Shown here: one piece after another, positions 19,801-27,741 of the stretch
How the letters are laid out: every line of letters begins with the position of its first letter
How positions within the stretch are numbered: position 1 is the stretch's first letter
Source: Bacteriovoracaceae bacterium
Lineage (GTDB): Bacteria > Bdellovibrionota > Bacteriovoracia > Bacteriovoracales > Bacteriovoracaceae
NCBI GenBank assembly: GCA_947441615.1
Contig: CANEUH010000007.1
Coordinates: forward strand, 62,001-126,000
DNA length: 64,000 nucleotides
Direction of reading: 5' to 3'
The notes under the pieces: model-generated
The model's input: only the letters and a program-made list of their open reading frames with translations
The model's database searches: none
Told to the model about the DNA's origin: nothing
Program-made: the position numbers and the translations under genes

Positions 19801-21292
19801 CTGCTGTTGGTTTTGCTAACTTTGGTGCACCCAATTTAAATAGTTTTTCAAAACTTCTTTCACCGGCCTTAAAGGCGAAAGTTGTCATTGGATTTTCGAT
19901 AGGGTAGAGAATGATCTTACCAGTGGTTTTTAACGTTTTTCCAGAAAAAATAAGTATTTTCCCGGCCTTCGTTTCAGCAACATAGACCGCACCTGATTTT
20001 AATGCTTGGGTTAAAGCACTGATCGATTGTTTTAAAATTTTTCTCGTTGGAGATAAAAGGTAAGTTTTTATTGCTTTTAATGCTGCTTCTACCGCTATCT
20101 TTGCCGCTCTTAAGCCCTTTGAGACCTTTAGAACATCATCAACTTTTGTACTAGCTTCGATCGCAAGTTTAGCGGCCTTCGAATTTTTAATGGCCTTGAG
20201 TCCGCTACTTGAAACTTTAAATACCTTAGCAATTTTTGCGGCTCCGTTCATTCCATGTTTAGCGGCTGTCACAAGTCCGCCTGTAAGGAAGGAAGGCACA
20301 ATCTCTGCAATGATTGTTCCCGAAATAGCACAAATACCATTCACCATGGTTTTACAAGGGATACAGTCAAAGCTCTCTGTTGGGTTGAGACATTTACTTA
20401 AATGAGGGGCACCAGACCATTTTTGACAAAAAATATCTGTCTTCATCCATTCTTTAAGAGCAGCAACCAGTGCTGAGAACATCTTTTTAATTGTTCCCGG
20501 AAAATCATTGACGAGCATATCAAAAACACCCGGATCTTCCGATGCTTTTGCTAGAGCAAGTTGAGAAGTTGACGTGTGATCTTCTGCTCCTGAAACCCAG
20601 TTCCAGAATTCTGACATCTTTTGGCCAGCTTTTTTTCCCGCCAGTTTTAAAAGATCCCAAGCACCTTCAAAAAATGAAATAACCGATTTTAAAAAACCTG
20701 TCGCAAGTTGGGTCATACAACTGTCATCACCTAGATGACAGTTATTTGGTTTCATATTATCTGGAACAACCAACTCTGCGATATATCCACCAACACCTAG
20801 GGCCGTTGCCGTAAGTACGCAGGCCATATCGTTAGGGCATTGATTTTTGATGGCTTGTTTTTTAGGTTCTGTACAACTTAATTTATGCTCAACTTTAGTG
20901 AGTGTTGTTAGTTGTGAACTTAGGCTTTCATCGGAATGGGGGAGTTTACAATCACCAGTTTCACATCCTAATTTTTCGTTTAGTCTTGTTTCATGTTTTT
21001 GAAGCTCGGCTTCAAGATGATTGATCTCGGTGATTAGCTTCCAGCATTGTTCAGAAAGACCATTTTCTTCAAAATGAGATTTAAGATCAGTGGATTTAAG
21101 TCCTTCAGATGGAAGACATTGGTTTTTAAATACTTCACCAAGATTCTCCAGGCGATCAATGAGCTTGTCTATGCACTCTCCGTTCTCGCAAGTTGATTGA
21201 GATTGCGCCCATGAAACACTTATGGGACCGAGTGACGTTAATGATCCTAAGAAAAAAATGAATGCAAGTTTGAGTGCGAGAAGTTTTTTCAT
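16883..21292 (-). CDS. Giant exported protein with Fic and ADP-ribosyltransferase-like domains
   Basis: A 1469-residue exported protein. The ATG at 21292 follows GGTGGAG; the frame reaches a GTG four codons earlier. A signal peptide ends near SVSWAQS (about residue 30). Residues 30-330 are cysteine-rich (over 15 Cys), 330-470 are Ala/Lys-rich helices. A Fic core follows: GEMGKIRDG at about 870 and the signature HPVANGNGRSTR at 1051-1062. The catalytic His and the GNGR loop are present, but the Phe and the metal-binding Asp/Glu of canonical HPFxxGNGR are Val and Asn. The C-terminal 230 residues resemble an R-S-E ADP-ribosyltransferase: WRG (Arg1253), YSTS (1336-1339) and QxE (Gln1404-Glu1406). 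AMPylation and ADP-ribosylation are inferred. It follows its partner gene after one base. Confidence 0.75.
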   Translation of the reverse strand: MKKLLALKLAFIFFLGSLTSLGPISVSWAQSQSTCENGECIDKLIDRLENLGEVFKNQCLPSEGLKSTDLKSHFEENGLSEQCWKLITEINHLEAELQKHETRLNEKLGCETGDCKLPHSDESLSSQLTTLTKVEHKLSCTEPKKQAIKNQCPNDMACVLTATALGVGGYIAELVVPDNMKPNNCHLGDDSCMTQLATGFLKSVISFFEGAWDLLKLAGKKAGQKMSEFWNWVSGAEDHTSTSQLALAKASEDPGVFDMLVNDFPGTIKKMFSALVAALKEWMKTDIFCQKWSGAPHLSKCLNPTESFDCIPCKTMVNGICAISGTIIAEIVPSFLTGGLVTAAKHGMNGAAKIAKVFKVSSSGLKAIKNSKAAKLAIEASTKVDDVLKVSKGLRAAKIAVEAALKAIKTYLLSPTRKILKQSISALTQALKSGAVYVAETKAGKILIFSGKTLKTTGKIILYPIENPMTTFAFKAGERSFEKLFKLGAPKLAKPTAVSIVLAKHESTLETLLAKIEEAKIKPSKTSSLVALEEELLAKVGSRRNELLKKVLEDGEIEFSELIKHLYPELQYGDLAKKLSPEQILAAEKELYIGIENMADGPIKEELFKRYNSHIIQGEARVRVVGDKSPTYKQIIDNSKLKDESRFKEALIIIKRTPKNPAEEAKLAKALQDAHLTGPDNGVFEYTFSELREKYRILIEGGFTKQEADLLLRSGLAGRPPVRKLVQPGDTIFHGYPEDIIDGHFLSKKQELIALIKSKTPAEQKGIIGNIRGLFGSKSSEAAEVTLDNLESLYFIDYSDQIDELDHILIGNRKLSKATLPETYEREAFDNFKETRAYLLASKPDLNKETLLEIHKKMMKGGIEGVGSGEMGKIRDGHWFGNVSRNQPIDILIKREIDANPYLTWVEHGMTNDGKFYGQIRYPNVEDIRKPGLDLIRKRHATLVKEIEEFQELPHILKQKRAQWDALSAEAKKAPEGIKLDNEIWDLSTKQSQLVANQYKLTKRLVDAMVDDLMDWFTRERTLIGEINSPEKLDQYVNLLSKLQRDLVSIHPVANGNGRSTRELLSYALMKEGFPPPRILDPNADIYRSLDDWKKIIKEGILASDAMIDDLTERLKFGLPIENSLELVTPYTRPGVKMGLKDGKKFSEMEGVEYIDPRFYREVLKREMLANPSLVMEIKKNPSLAWKKLNTRIEEIHKKNNIYYNHAKNGVERVQLGIIDDDFKILYGKPSFNNKDLFDFKMKTWYSEDITWRGLASKHEVKTEDDILEMFKQLTTHNASNAVLGKVSGIASPEDIRKAALADFDKYNSDVFGDGLVQMARDHSETGPMYGISYGYSTSKNRDVGKAFAMGAMVVGEYGAHKAPELQAMLKSRILVGARRANKDVDLGRLKQMRGEFSYKYGRQQEVMGIGASDPDAITIIQTINAEGGVTLSYLRNKNNPKEIFVIKGDIDPDAIPAPEQIVKSIILK

Positions 21293-21293
21293 G

Positions 21294-21830
21294 TTACACT
21301 CCACCGCAGTCTAAACTGCTAATCAGGTCATTAAAATCACTTTCATGTGTTTCATTTGATAGTAGTCTTAGACTTTTTGAAAAAAGAATTTTTCCGCGGC
21401 ACTCGATATAGAATGATTTTTCGTTGTAGGCCTTACCTTCATGCTCATAACTAAAGCCAATTCTATGTATTTTGTGGCCGTTTTTATTAATACTCACTTC
21501 ATAGGGAGAAAATCCTAAAGAGTTTGCTCCCACTTTATCCGCCCAAGCTTTTCGATTCTTTTGGTATTTCCCCTGAGTTGTTGCAAGTGACTTAATATCT
21601 AATTCAAGCTCAGCACCAGTGTCTGTGAATGATATATTTGAACGCTGACCATTTGTTTGAGGTGAAAAGTAGATAAAAGGCATTCCAAAAAGATTTTTAC
21701 CCAGCATCCAGCCATTTTTTTCTTCAATAAAAATTGAACGCGTGCTTTTTTTAAGTTCAAGCATTTTTGCTTGGGCACTAAAAGAAATTGTGGTTAAAAT
21801 AATAAAGAAGACAAAAAAACCTTTCATCAT
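21294..21830 (-). CDS. Exported partner of the Fic/ART protein
   Basis: A 178-residue protein with a clear signal peptide (cleavage near SFSAQA, about residue 21). The mature part is beta-rich with two cysteines and shows no family I recognise. The start is supported by GGAG six bases upstream. Its stop codon is one base from the ATG of the Fic/ART gene, so the two are translationally coupled. A periplasmic immunity protein, chaperone or delivery partner are possibilities; the sequence itself does not choose between them. Confidence 0.6.
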   Translation of the reverse strand: MMKGFFVFFIILTTISFSAQAKMLELKKSTRSIFIEEKNGWMLGKNLFGMPFIYFSPQTNGQRSNISFTDTGAELELDIKSLATTQGKYQKNRKAWADKVGANSLGFSPYEVSINKNGHKIHRIGFSYEHEGKAYNEKSFYIECRGKILFSKSLRLLSNETHESDFNDLISSLDCGGV

Positions 21831-21865
21831 AGTAAACTCCTATAAACTTCTAATCGGTTAAGTGA

Positions 21866-22462
21866 ATGCAAGTCTTAGTGAAAAACAAATATGCTCAGGA
21901 ATTAGAAGTCGAGAATATTCATGAATCCTTTTGGGATCCAAATTCTTTCTATATGGATGAGAATTTCTCGATGAGCTCAATCTTTGAGCTAAGTGACCCT
22001 CTAGGTCTTTCTCCTTTTTATTTTTTAGATCCTAGGATTGCGTTTTTAATTTCTCAAATGAGTTCGGGTGGAGATCTTGTGATGAGAGGCCTTGGGCCTG
22101 TTGCCACAGTGGCGGCCTTGGGTATAGTTGAGAGAGGGATGCATTTTGAGGACCAAGGTAAAGTAAAAAATACCATTAATGAGTATTTACCTAAAAGTAA
22201 CGTTGAGACCCTCTTGAGCTATGATCAAGTTGTTGTTTTCGGTGAACAAAAAGTTGATGAGTCACTTTGGAAAAATCTTAGACCCGGTGGGTTTTATCTT
22301 TTGGGATCAATCACTGGAAAAATTAATCCTTTAGTAGACCATTACGAGCCATTTGGAAAAATGTGGCCAATAGGTATGCCTACCGAATTTGGCTGGAATT
22401 TTAATGATTCTAATTCTGGACTAATTGATTTCGAATTCGCCAAATTAAAAAAATTAGGTTGA
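21866..22462 (+). CDS. Hypothetical protein, possibly degenerate methyltransferase fold
   Basis: A 198-residue cytoplasmic protein without recognisable family. A glycine-bearing segment (DLVMRGLGPVATVAALGIV, about 74-92) and a later DQVVVFGEQKVDESLW stretch leading into NLRPGGFYLLGS are arranged like motif I and motifs IV-VI of a Rossmann-fold methyltransferase, but the acidic GxGxG signature is absent. It is divergent from the Fic/ART partner gene, and its 3' end overlaps the convergent HvfC-like gene by nine bases. Confidence 0.5.
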   Translation: MQVLVKNKYAQELEVENIHESFWDPNSFYMDENFSMSSIFELSDPLGLSPFYFLDPRIAFLISQMSSGGDLVMRGLGPVATVAALGIVERGMHFEDQGKVKNTINEYLPKSNVETLLSYDQVVVFGEQKVDESLWKNLRPGGFYLLGSITGKINPLVDHYEPFGKMWPIGMPTEFGWNFNDSNSGLIDFEFAKLKKLG

Positions 22463-22978
22463 AGAGATTATCCATATAAGACCATTTTGAAGGAATTTCT
22501 CGTAAATTAGTTTTTGGTGTTTTTCGACAAATGAATCATTTTCTCTAGGACCCTCTTCTAGTTTTTGGAGCAGAAACAGGTCTTCGTCAGACGCTTCAAT
22601 AATAGAGATTTGATCATTCTTATCTTTGAATAAACAAATCACATGCTGTTTTTCATGAACATCAATCTTCCCTTCGTTTGCATTCTCAAGCATTGTTTTA
22701 ATATCAAAATCTAAACTCAGGAAGAGTGAGTTTGGATTTAGGTATATACCGTTTTGTGATGGTGTTAATTGTTCCATCATCTTTAGTTCAAATACTGCTT
22801 GTTCAAAAAAAGCTAATTCAAAAAGATAGGGAGGACAATCTCCTTCGATACACTTCTGCTGGAGATATTCTGGAAAAGATAAATCACTGTATTCTGACTC
22901 GTACTCTGTTTTTACCGTATCCCAGTTAAGGTCAGAAAAGAGTGTGAGGCTTGGAAACATCTGTTCTAATGAATTCAT
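22454..22978 (-). CDS. HvfC/BufC-like (DUF2063) protein
   Basis: A 174-residue protein whose layout resembles the HvfC/BufC family, partners of MNIO (DUF692) enzymes that modify metal-binding RiPP precursors. The N-terminus has the FP-L-W-Y-FP-L-PYL pattern, ending in a PPYLFELAFFEQAVFEL helix equivalent to the family's LxxLAxLExAV. The C-terminal half has the NPNSLFLSLDFDI strand, a VICLFKDKND strand and an LLQKLEEG helix as in the second HvfC domain. This was judged by eye from memory of the family. The gene is 18 bp downstream of a His-rich exported peptide, which would be the natural client. No MNIO enzyme is in the window. Confidence 0.5.
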   Translation of the reverse strand: MNSLEQMFPSLTLFSDLNWDTVKTEYESEYSDLSFPEYLQQKCIEGDCPPYLFELAFFEQAVFELKMMEQLTPSQNGIYLNPNSLFLSLDFDIKTMLENANEGKIDVHEKQHVICLFKDKNDQISIIEASDEDLFLLQKLEEGPRENDSFVEKHQKLIYEKFLQNGLIWIISST

Positions 22979-22996
22979 ACCTCACACTCCAGTTTG

Positions 22997-23224
22997 CTAT
23001 TTCTTCTTTTTCACTGATGTTGCTTCATCTTTATGATCTGGATGATGGGCCTTGTGATCATGATCCTTATGATGGGCATCATCATGGTCATGGTCTACTT
23101 TTCCTGCCTCAACGTGTGAATGTTCCTTATCGTGGCCAGTTTTCTTTTTTTGCTCATCATGGTGATCAGCATTGGCGGTAGACATAATAAAAGAGCAAAT
23201 TGCGATAATAGTCATTAACTTCAT
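22997..23224 (-). CDS. Small exported histidine-rich peptide
   Basis: A 75-residue peptide with a signal sequence (cleavage near STANA, about residue 19). The mature chain is almost entirely His, Asp and Lys with repeated DH, HHKDHDHKAHH and HHPDHKD units and no cysteine. Such composition indicates binding of Zn, Ni or Cu in the periplasm. AGGAGA precedes the ATG. It is the first gene of a pair with the HvfC-like gene. A plain metal store or a modified-peptide precursor are both possible. Confidence 0.65.
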   Translation of the reverse strand: MKLMTIIAICSFIMSTANADHHDEQKKKTGHDKEHSHVEAGKVDHDHDDAHHKDHDHKAHHPDHKDEATSVKKKK

Positions 23225-23289
23225 AAACGTTCTCCTGTGTTAAGTCGACATTGACTTTTCGGTAACAAGACGATGAGATATGAGGAAAT

Positions 23290-23577
23290 ATGACAACTTT
23301 TCCAACAGAAAAATATATCGATTTAGAAAACAATCCCTACCTAATGGGTCGGATAATGATTCATCAAGTTAAAGATGATTTTAATGCCGAAGTTGACATT
23401 ATTTATCGGGAATCCCATAAGATTTTTAAGCATGTTGCCATAGTCTATAGTCAACCTTCTGCTGAGGAGGCCCTAATCGTTGCCGTTCAAAGACTTCGCA
23501 CTTTCTTAGATCAATTAGAAAAGTCCTCTGCCGCTACTACTAACGATTCAAACGATATTAAACCCAATTATCACTAG
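23290..23577 (+). CDS. Hypothetical small protein
   Basis: A 95-residue cytoplasmic protein with a strand-rich first half and a helix (PSAEEALIVAVQRLRTFLDQL) in the second. No family recognised. It lies 12 bp upstream of the HMA-domain protein on the same strand, so the two are likely an operon. It is divergent from the His-rich peptide. Confidence 0.5.
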   Translation: MTTFPTEKYIDLENNPYLMGRIMIHQVKDDFNAEVDIIYRESHKIFKHVAIVYSQPSAEEALIVAVQRLRTFLDQLEKSSAATTNDSNDIKPNYH

Positions 23578-23589
23578 GGAATGATTGAG

Positions 23590-23787
23590 ATGAGTACATT
23601 TAAAGTCAAAGATATGAATTGTGGTCACTGTGAAATGACTATAAAAAATGAGTTCTCCAAGCTGAATACTGAAGTCAAAATTGAAATCAATCTCCAGGAA
23701 AAAATGATAAAAATTGAAAATCTTGAAGATGAAAAAGTGATGTCTCTTCTTAAAGATATTGGCTTCACTTCAGAAAAAGTGAAATAA
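23590..23787 (+). CDS. HMA-domain metallochaperone (CopZ-like)
   Basis: A 65-residue ferredoxin-like heavy-metal-associated domain with the metal-binding CGHC at Cys11-Cys14 (MNCGHC) and the typical beta-alpha-beta pattern ending in LLKDIGF. Proteins of this type carry Cu(I), or other soft metals, to P-type ATPases or regulators. The frame opens at 23581, but AGGGA lies nine bases upstream of the ATG at 23590. Its location next to the His-rich peptide gene suggests a local metal-handling cluster. Confidence 0.85.
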   Translation: MSTFKVKDMNCGHCEMTIKNEFSKLNTEVKIEINLQEKMIKIENLEDEKVMSLLKDIGFTSEKVK

Positions 23788-23816
23788 TAGATAAAAGGCT
23801 TACTTAAGGATTGAGT

Positions 23817-24614
23817 GTGCTGCAACTAGAGTTTTTTCCACGGACGGAATTTAGATCACTATTAGATTTTCAGCATCTAGAGTCTGAAAGAATTTCTTTG
23901 TCAGATAGGAAGATATTGGTTGGGCATTTTGAGTTTTTCCAAAGCCCAAAGGCCAATGATGTCATAAGAAAACAGCATTCCAATTTAGTTGATAAGATAC
24001 TTGGTTTTAGGACTAAATATGTAGAAGAGATGCTAGTTGCTGATGCAAGAGGATTCGATCCAGAGGGCTCTCACGAAACTTGGGGCCCTTCGATTCATGG
24101 AGGGATTCAGACTTGGGTTGGGCTTGATATTGAGACGCTGCAAACTCCATATTCAGAATGTTTAAGAATTCTCCAACTATTAAAAATCAAGCCTTATCAA
24201 CAAATCATTGATCTTGGTGCGGCCTATGGAAGAATGGGCGTTGTTATTGGTGGTCTTTTTATTAAAAATTCATTTACAGGTTTTGAATTTGTTAAGGCGA
24301 GGGTCGAAGAGGGGAATAGAGTTTATAATGAAATGGGATTTAATAGGTGTCAGCTTTTAGAGAGGGACTTATTCTCTAAAGATTTCAAATTACCAGAAGC
24401 GGATGTCTACTTCATTTATGATTATGGTCAAGTTGATCATATTGATCATACCTTAAATCAAATGGCAAAAATTGCTGAAAAAAGACCAGTTAAAGTTGTT
24501 GTCAGGGGTCAATTTACTCGAAGAATAATTAAAGAAAAACATGAGTGGCTAGATCTAAAATATGAAGGAAAGCTAGAAGAGGACTTCTCAATCTATACCG
24601 CTTATATCGTATGA
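23817..24614 (+). CDS. SAM-dependent methyltransferase
   Basis: A 265-residue class I methyltransferase. The SAM-binding motif I is IIDLGAAYGRMGVV, followed by a FTGFEFVKARVEEG motif II and a DVYFIYDYGQ motif IV. The substrate is unknown. The frame can open at a TTG at 23811 that touches the AAGGA, but the GTG at 23817 has the proper spacing and is preferred. Its 3' end overlaps the convergent gene at 24602 by 13 bases. Confidence 0.75.
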   Translation: MLQLEFFPRTEFRSLLDFQHLESERISLSDRKILVGHFEFFQSPKANDVIRKQHSNLVDKILGFRTKYVEEMLVADARGFDPEGSHETWGPSIHGGIQTWVGLDIETLQTPYSECLRILQLLKIKPYQQIIDLGAAYGRMGVVIGGLFIKNSFTGFEFVKARVEEGNRVYNEMGFNRCQLLERDLFSKDFKLPEADVYFIYDYGQVDHIDHTLNQMAKIAEKRPVKVVVRGQFTRRIIKEKHEWLDLKYEGKLEEDFSIYTAYIV

Positions 24615-25417
24615 CATTTCCAATTTTCATCACCAGCGATTTTAAGTTTATTTTCACTAAATAAGATGCATCTTTTTTTTGATTTATGATTAACAGCGAT
24701 GTAAATGACTTCCCGTATGAATATCTTTTTTTGTGGATCCCAACCGGCCATTGAATAGAATTCTTGAATTTCTTTAAATGATTTTTTCCAAGGCAATTTT
24801 TGAAAAGTCATCTCAGGATTGGTTTCAAATCCTGATTTTAGAGAGTAATCCATCCACTTTGGAAATTCTTTCTCATGATAGATGAAAGATTCCTCCTTGA
24901 TTGTGACTTTGCCAGCATCTTGGTGATGAACCTCATTAAAAGTTCTTACCGAGAAACCACTAGGAGATATTCTTGCTTTATCAACATTTAGATTCGTATC
25001 GAGATATTCTTTAGGTCGTAGTGTTTCAGCATCAAACATTTGAAGAACCAGTTTATCTTTAAATGGTCGATTTTCTTTTAGAAATAGTATGCAAAGAGTT
25101 TTAGGGTCAAGGACGTATCCATGGGATTTACTGCATAAGGGGCTTGTGCCCAAAAAGAATCTAAAAGTATCTGATTTGAAATCACTTAAAGGCATAAGGG
25201 CAGATTTTTTATTGGGTAATCGATAAAAAATTAATTCACCGTATCCCTTTTCTTTAGGTTCAATAAACTTTGATTCTCCTCTTATAAGGATTTCGAACTT
25301 CAAATCTCGCGGACCACAGAAAACATTGTCTCTTGGATAAGATTTATCAAAAGCATTTTTCGATGCTGTACGTGGAAAAACCGAGAAGGTGATAAAGAGA
25401 ATCAATAAATTAAACAT
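24602..25417 (-). CDS. Exported hypothetical protein
   Basis: A 271-residue protein. The open frame starts at 25468, but the ATG at 25417 opens a plausible signal peptide (MFNLLILFITFSVFPRTASK) with AAGG just upstream, so this start is preferred. The mature part contains about six cysteines and Trp/Phe-rich strands. No family recognised. Confidence 0.55.
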   Translation of the reverse strand: MFNLLILFITFSVFPRTASKNAFDKSYPRDNVFCGPRDLKFEILIRGESKFIEPKEKGYGELIFYRLPNKKSALMPLSDFKSDTFRFFLGTSPLCSKSHGYVLDPKTLCILFLKENRPFKDKLVLQMFDAETLRPKEYLDTNLNVDKARISPSGFSVRTFNEVHHQDAGKVTIKEESFIYHEKEFPKWMDYSLKSGFETNPEMTFQKLPWKKSFKEIQEFYSMAGWDPQKKIFIREVIYIAVNHKSKKRCILFSENKLKIAGDENWKCHTI

Positions 25418-25500
25418 AGTCCTTATTATAAGATAAGTGGATTCAAAAGAAAGGGCCTCTTTCCTCAAAATGACAAACAGTTCTAGTCGGCTTAACAGTC

Positions 25501-27693
25501 TTATTTTGAATTAATGGCAATTAAAACTCGTTCTAAAAATTGGTTCACCTGATTCTGTTCATCAATATGAAAATGGGCCAGGCTTTTATCTTTTCCCACC
25601 TTAATGCAAAATGATTCAATATCGTTTCTTCCTTGAAGAACGCTAAACATGTCCTCATCAGTAGCATCATCTCCGATAGCAAGAACAATATCTGGTTTAT
25701 TGTGTGAACTCTGAATCCAGTTTTGTACAAAAAATCCTTTATTTGCGTTCATTGATTTTACTTCAATAATTTTTTTTCCACGCGATACTTGCACAGGTGA
25801 GTTTGCCAAGTGTTCCTCAAGTTCATAAAAAAGTTTTGTCGCGAGAAAGTCTGCAAACTCCCTTGGTGATTGACGATAATGCCAGGTGATGGCGTGGCCC
25901 TTATCTTCAATAAAGCTTCCTGGTGTTCTCTTAGTGTAGAGATCAAAAATTTCAATCACATTTTCTTTCCACTTAAGAGGACCGTTAGGAATAAGATTCA
26001 CCCAGGTGTGATCTTTAGGTGAATATGAATAGGCCCCATGACAAGCAGCTAATCTAAATCCGAGATCATGATCAATAAATTGTTCCTCCAGAAATTCTTT
26101 GTCTCTTCCACTAATAATAACGAATTCACTATTTGGAGAATTATTAATAAGTTGCAAAAGTTCAATGGTTTTAGCTTCAGTTTTAACTTCTTTGGGTCGT
26201 GAAGCAATAGGAGAGAGTGTCCCATCGAAATCAAAAAACATGAGAACTTTTTTGGATTTCAATTTTTCCATCCAAGGGAAGTTGCCATTTGAAAATGTGT
26301 TCGATTTTTTCACATTCTCATTTGGCCGCCACAAAAGATCTCTTAAAAATAATTTTGCCCAATCTGATGAGTTATATCCAAAAAGAAAATTTTGCATAGA
26401 TTTTATTTCTTGCTTTCTTTTTTGTAGAGGATGATGAATAGCCTCTTTCATCTTGATCGCTGTTTCCTGGATATTCCATGGATTAATAGACATCGCGTAA
26501 CTTAAAGTTGAGTGGGCTCCAGCAAACTCACTTAACAACACGACACCAGGTTGTTCAGGAGACTGGGAAATAACATATTCTAAAGAAACGAGGTTCATAC
26601 CATCTCTTCTAGAACTCACTTGGAGAACATCACTTAATTGATAAAGTGCAGATAATTCAAATTCAGATACAGAATTGAAGATATACTGTATAGGTACCCA
26701 ATCAGGAGATCCAAATTCTCCGTTTATACTTGAAATTTTTTGTTCAATTTTTTCTTTTAGGATCCTGTACTCCGGCACATCAATCCTTGAGGGAATAATA
26801 ATTTGGACTAATTGAATTTTTTTATGCTCCTCAGGAAATTTTTTTAAAAATGATTTATATGAACTAAGCTTAAGTGGTAGCCCTTTGATATAATCGAGTC
26901 GGTCAATTCCAAGAATCCATCTCATTTTTTTCTTATGAGATTGATAAGTTTTTAGGAATTCAGAGGTCTCATTTCGCCGAGCTAGCTGATGGAAAAGTTC
27001 AGAATCGATAGATATGGGATAGACTCCAAGCACCTCTTCTCGAGGTTGAACTCCTCCTAAAACCCTTTGTACGGAGCTTCTAAAATGATTCAAATAGGAT
27101 AAATCATGGAATCCAATCTGGTCGCAGAGGAGAAGAGAATTTAAAATGTCTTTTCTTTGGGGCAGCTCCCTAAATATTTCAGAACTTGGGAATGGAATAT
27201 GAAGAAAGAAGCCAACTTTAAGATGAGGTCTCTTTTCTTTGATAAACGTTGGGACCAAAAAAAAATGAAAATCATGAATCCAGATGATATCATCCTCCGA
27301 AGCCTCTTCCGTTATTGCCTCTGCGACAATTTTGTTTACCTCACAGTATGCCTTCCATCCCTCTTGATTATGTCTTACCATACTTCTTTCATAGTGGAAG
27401 AGTGGCCATAGAACATTGTTACAATAGAGATTATAGTAATCATGAAATACTTTCTCATCGACATAAAGAGGGTGGCATTTCATGTTGCAGATTGAATCAA
27501 GACTCATTTGAGTAATTAATTCTTTCTCAATTTGATTAGTTATTATTCCCATCCATTCAAAATCAAATCCAACTTTTTCAGAACTCAAGCCTCTTATAGC
27601 AGAGACTAAGCCTCCTGAATTAATGGTCATTTTTTTTTCAGTAACATTGACTGAAATAGGTAGTCTGTTACTAACAAGAAGGCATCGTGACAT
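25501..27693 (-). CDS. otsA-otsB fusion: Bifunctional trehalose-6-phosphate synthase/phosphatase
   Basis: A 730-residue fusion that makes trehalose from UDP-glucose and glucose-6-phosphate. Residues 1-470 are a GT20 synthase domain: VSNRLPISV, GGLVSAIRGL, WIHDFHFFLVP, FFLHIPFPSSEIFRELP and LGIDRLDYIKG are all present, as is SRRDGMNLVSLE. Residues 480-730 are a HAD-type trehalose phosphatase with the nucleophile motif DFDGTLSPI at 488-496 and the late GDDATDEDMF motif. The ATG at 27693 follows GGAGG seven bases upstream; the longer frame to 27789 overlaps the divergent GH15 gene and is unlikely. Confidence 0.92.
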   Translation of the reverse strand: MSRCLLVSNRLPISVNVTEKKMTINSGGLVSAIRGLSSEKVGFDFEWMGIITNQIEKELITQMSLDSICNMKCHPLYVDEKVFHDYYNLYCNNVLWPLFHYERSMVRHNQEGWKAYCEVNKIVAEAITEEASEDDIIWIHDFHFFLVPTFIKEKRPHLKVGFFLHIPFPSSEIFRELPQRKDILNSLLLCDQIGFHDLSYLNHFRSSVQRVLGGVQPREEVLGVYPISIDSELFHQLARRNETSEFLKTYQSHKKKMRWILGIDRLDYIKGLPLKLSSYKSFLKKFPEEHKKIQLVQIIIPSRIDVPEYRILKEKIEQKISSINGEFGSPDWVPIQYIFNSVSEFELSALYQLSDVLQVSSRRDGMNLVSLEYVISQSPEQPGVVLLSEFAGAHSTLSYAMSINPWNIQETAIKMKEAIHHPLQKRKQEIKSMQNFLFGYNSSDWAKLFLRDLLWRPNENVKKSNTFSNGNFPWMEKLKSKKVLMFFDFDGTLSPIASRPKEVKTEAKTIELLQLINNSPNSEFVIISGRDKEFLEEQFIDHDLGFRLAACHGAYSYSPKDHTWVNLIPNGPLKWKENVIEIFDLYTKRTPGSFIEDKGHAITWHYRQSPREFADFLATKLFYELEEHLANSPVQVSRGKKIIEVKSMNANKGFFVQNWIQSSHNKPDIVLAIGDDATDEDMFSVLQGRNDIESFCIKVGKDKSLAHFHIDEQNQVNQFLERVLIAINSK

Positions 27694-27741
27694 ACTACGA
27701 CCTCCGTTGAATTGAAGTGAATAATATTCTAAAATCAAAAG

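Noticed and set aside
21866-22462. Possible MNIO (DUF692) enzyme to go with the HvfC-like protein
   Set aside because: The protein lacks the metal-ligand pattern and size of DUF692 and is on the opposite strand; it looks more like a degenerate Rossmann fold.
22951-23181. His-rich open frame on the plus strand opposite the His-rich peptide
   Set aside because: The repeated CAT/ATG codons make a His/Asp/Met-rich shadow on the opposite strand. The minus-strand frame has a signal peptide and AGGAGA.
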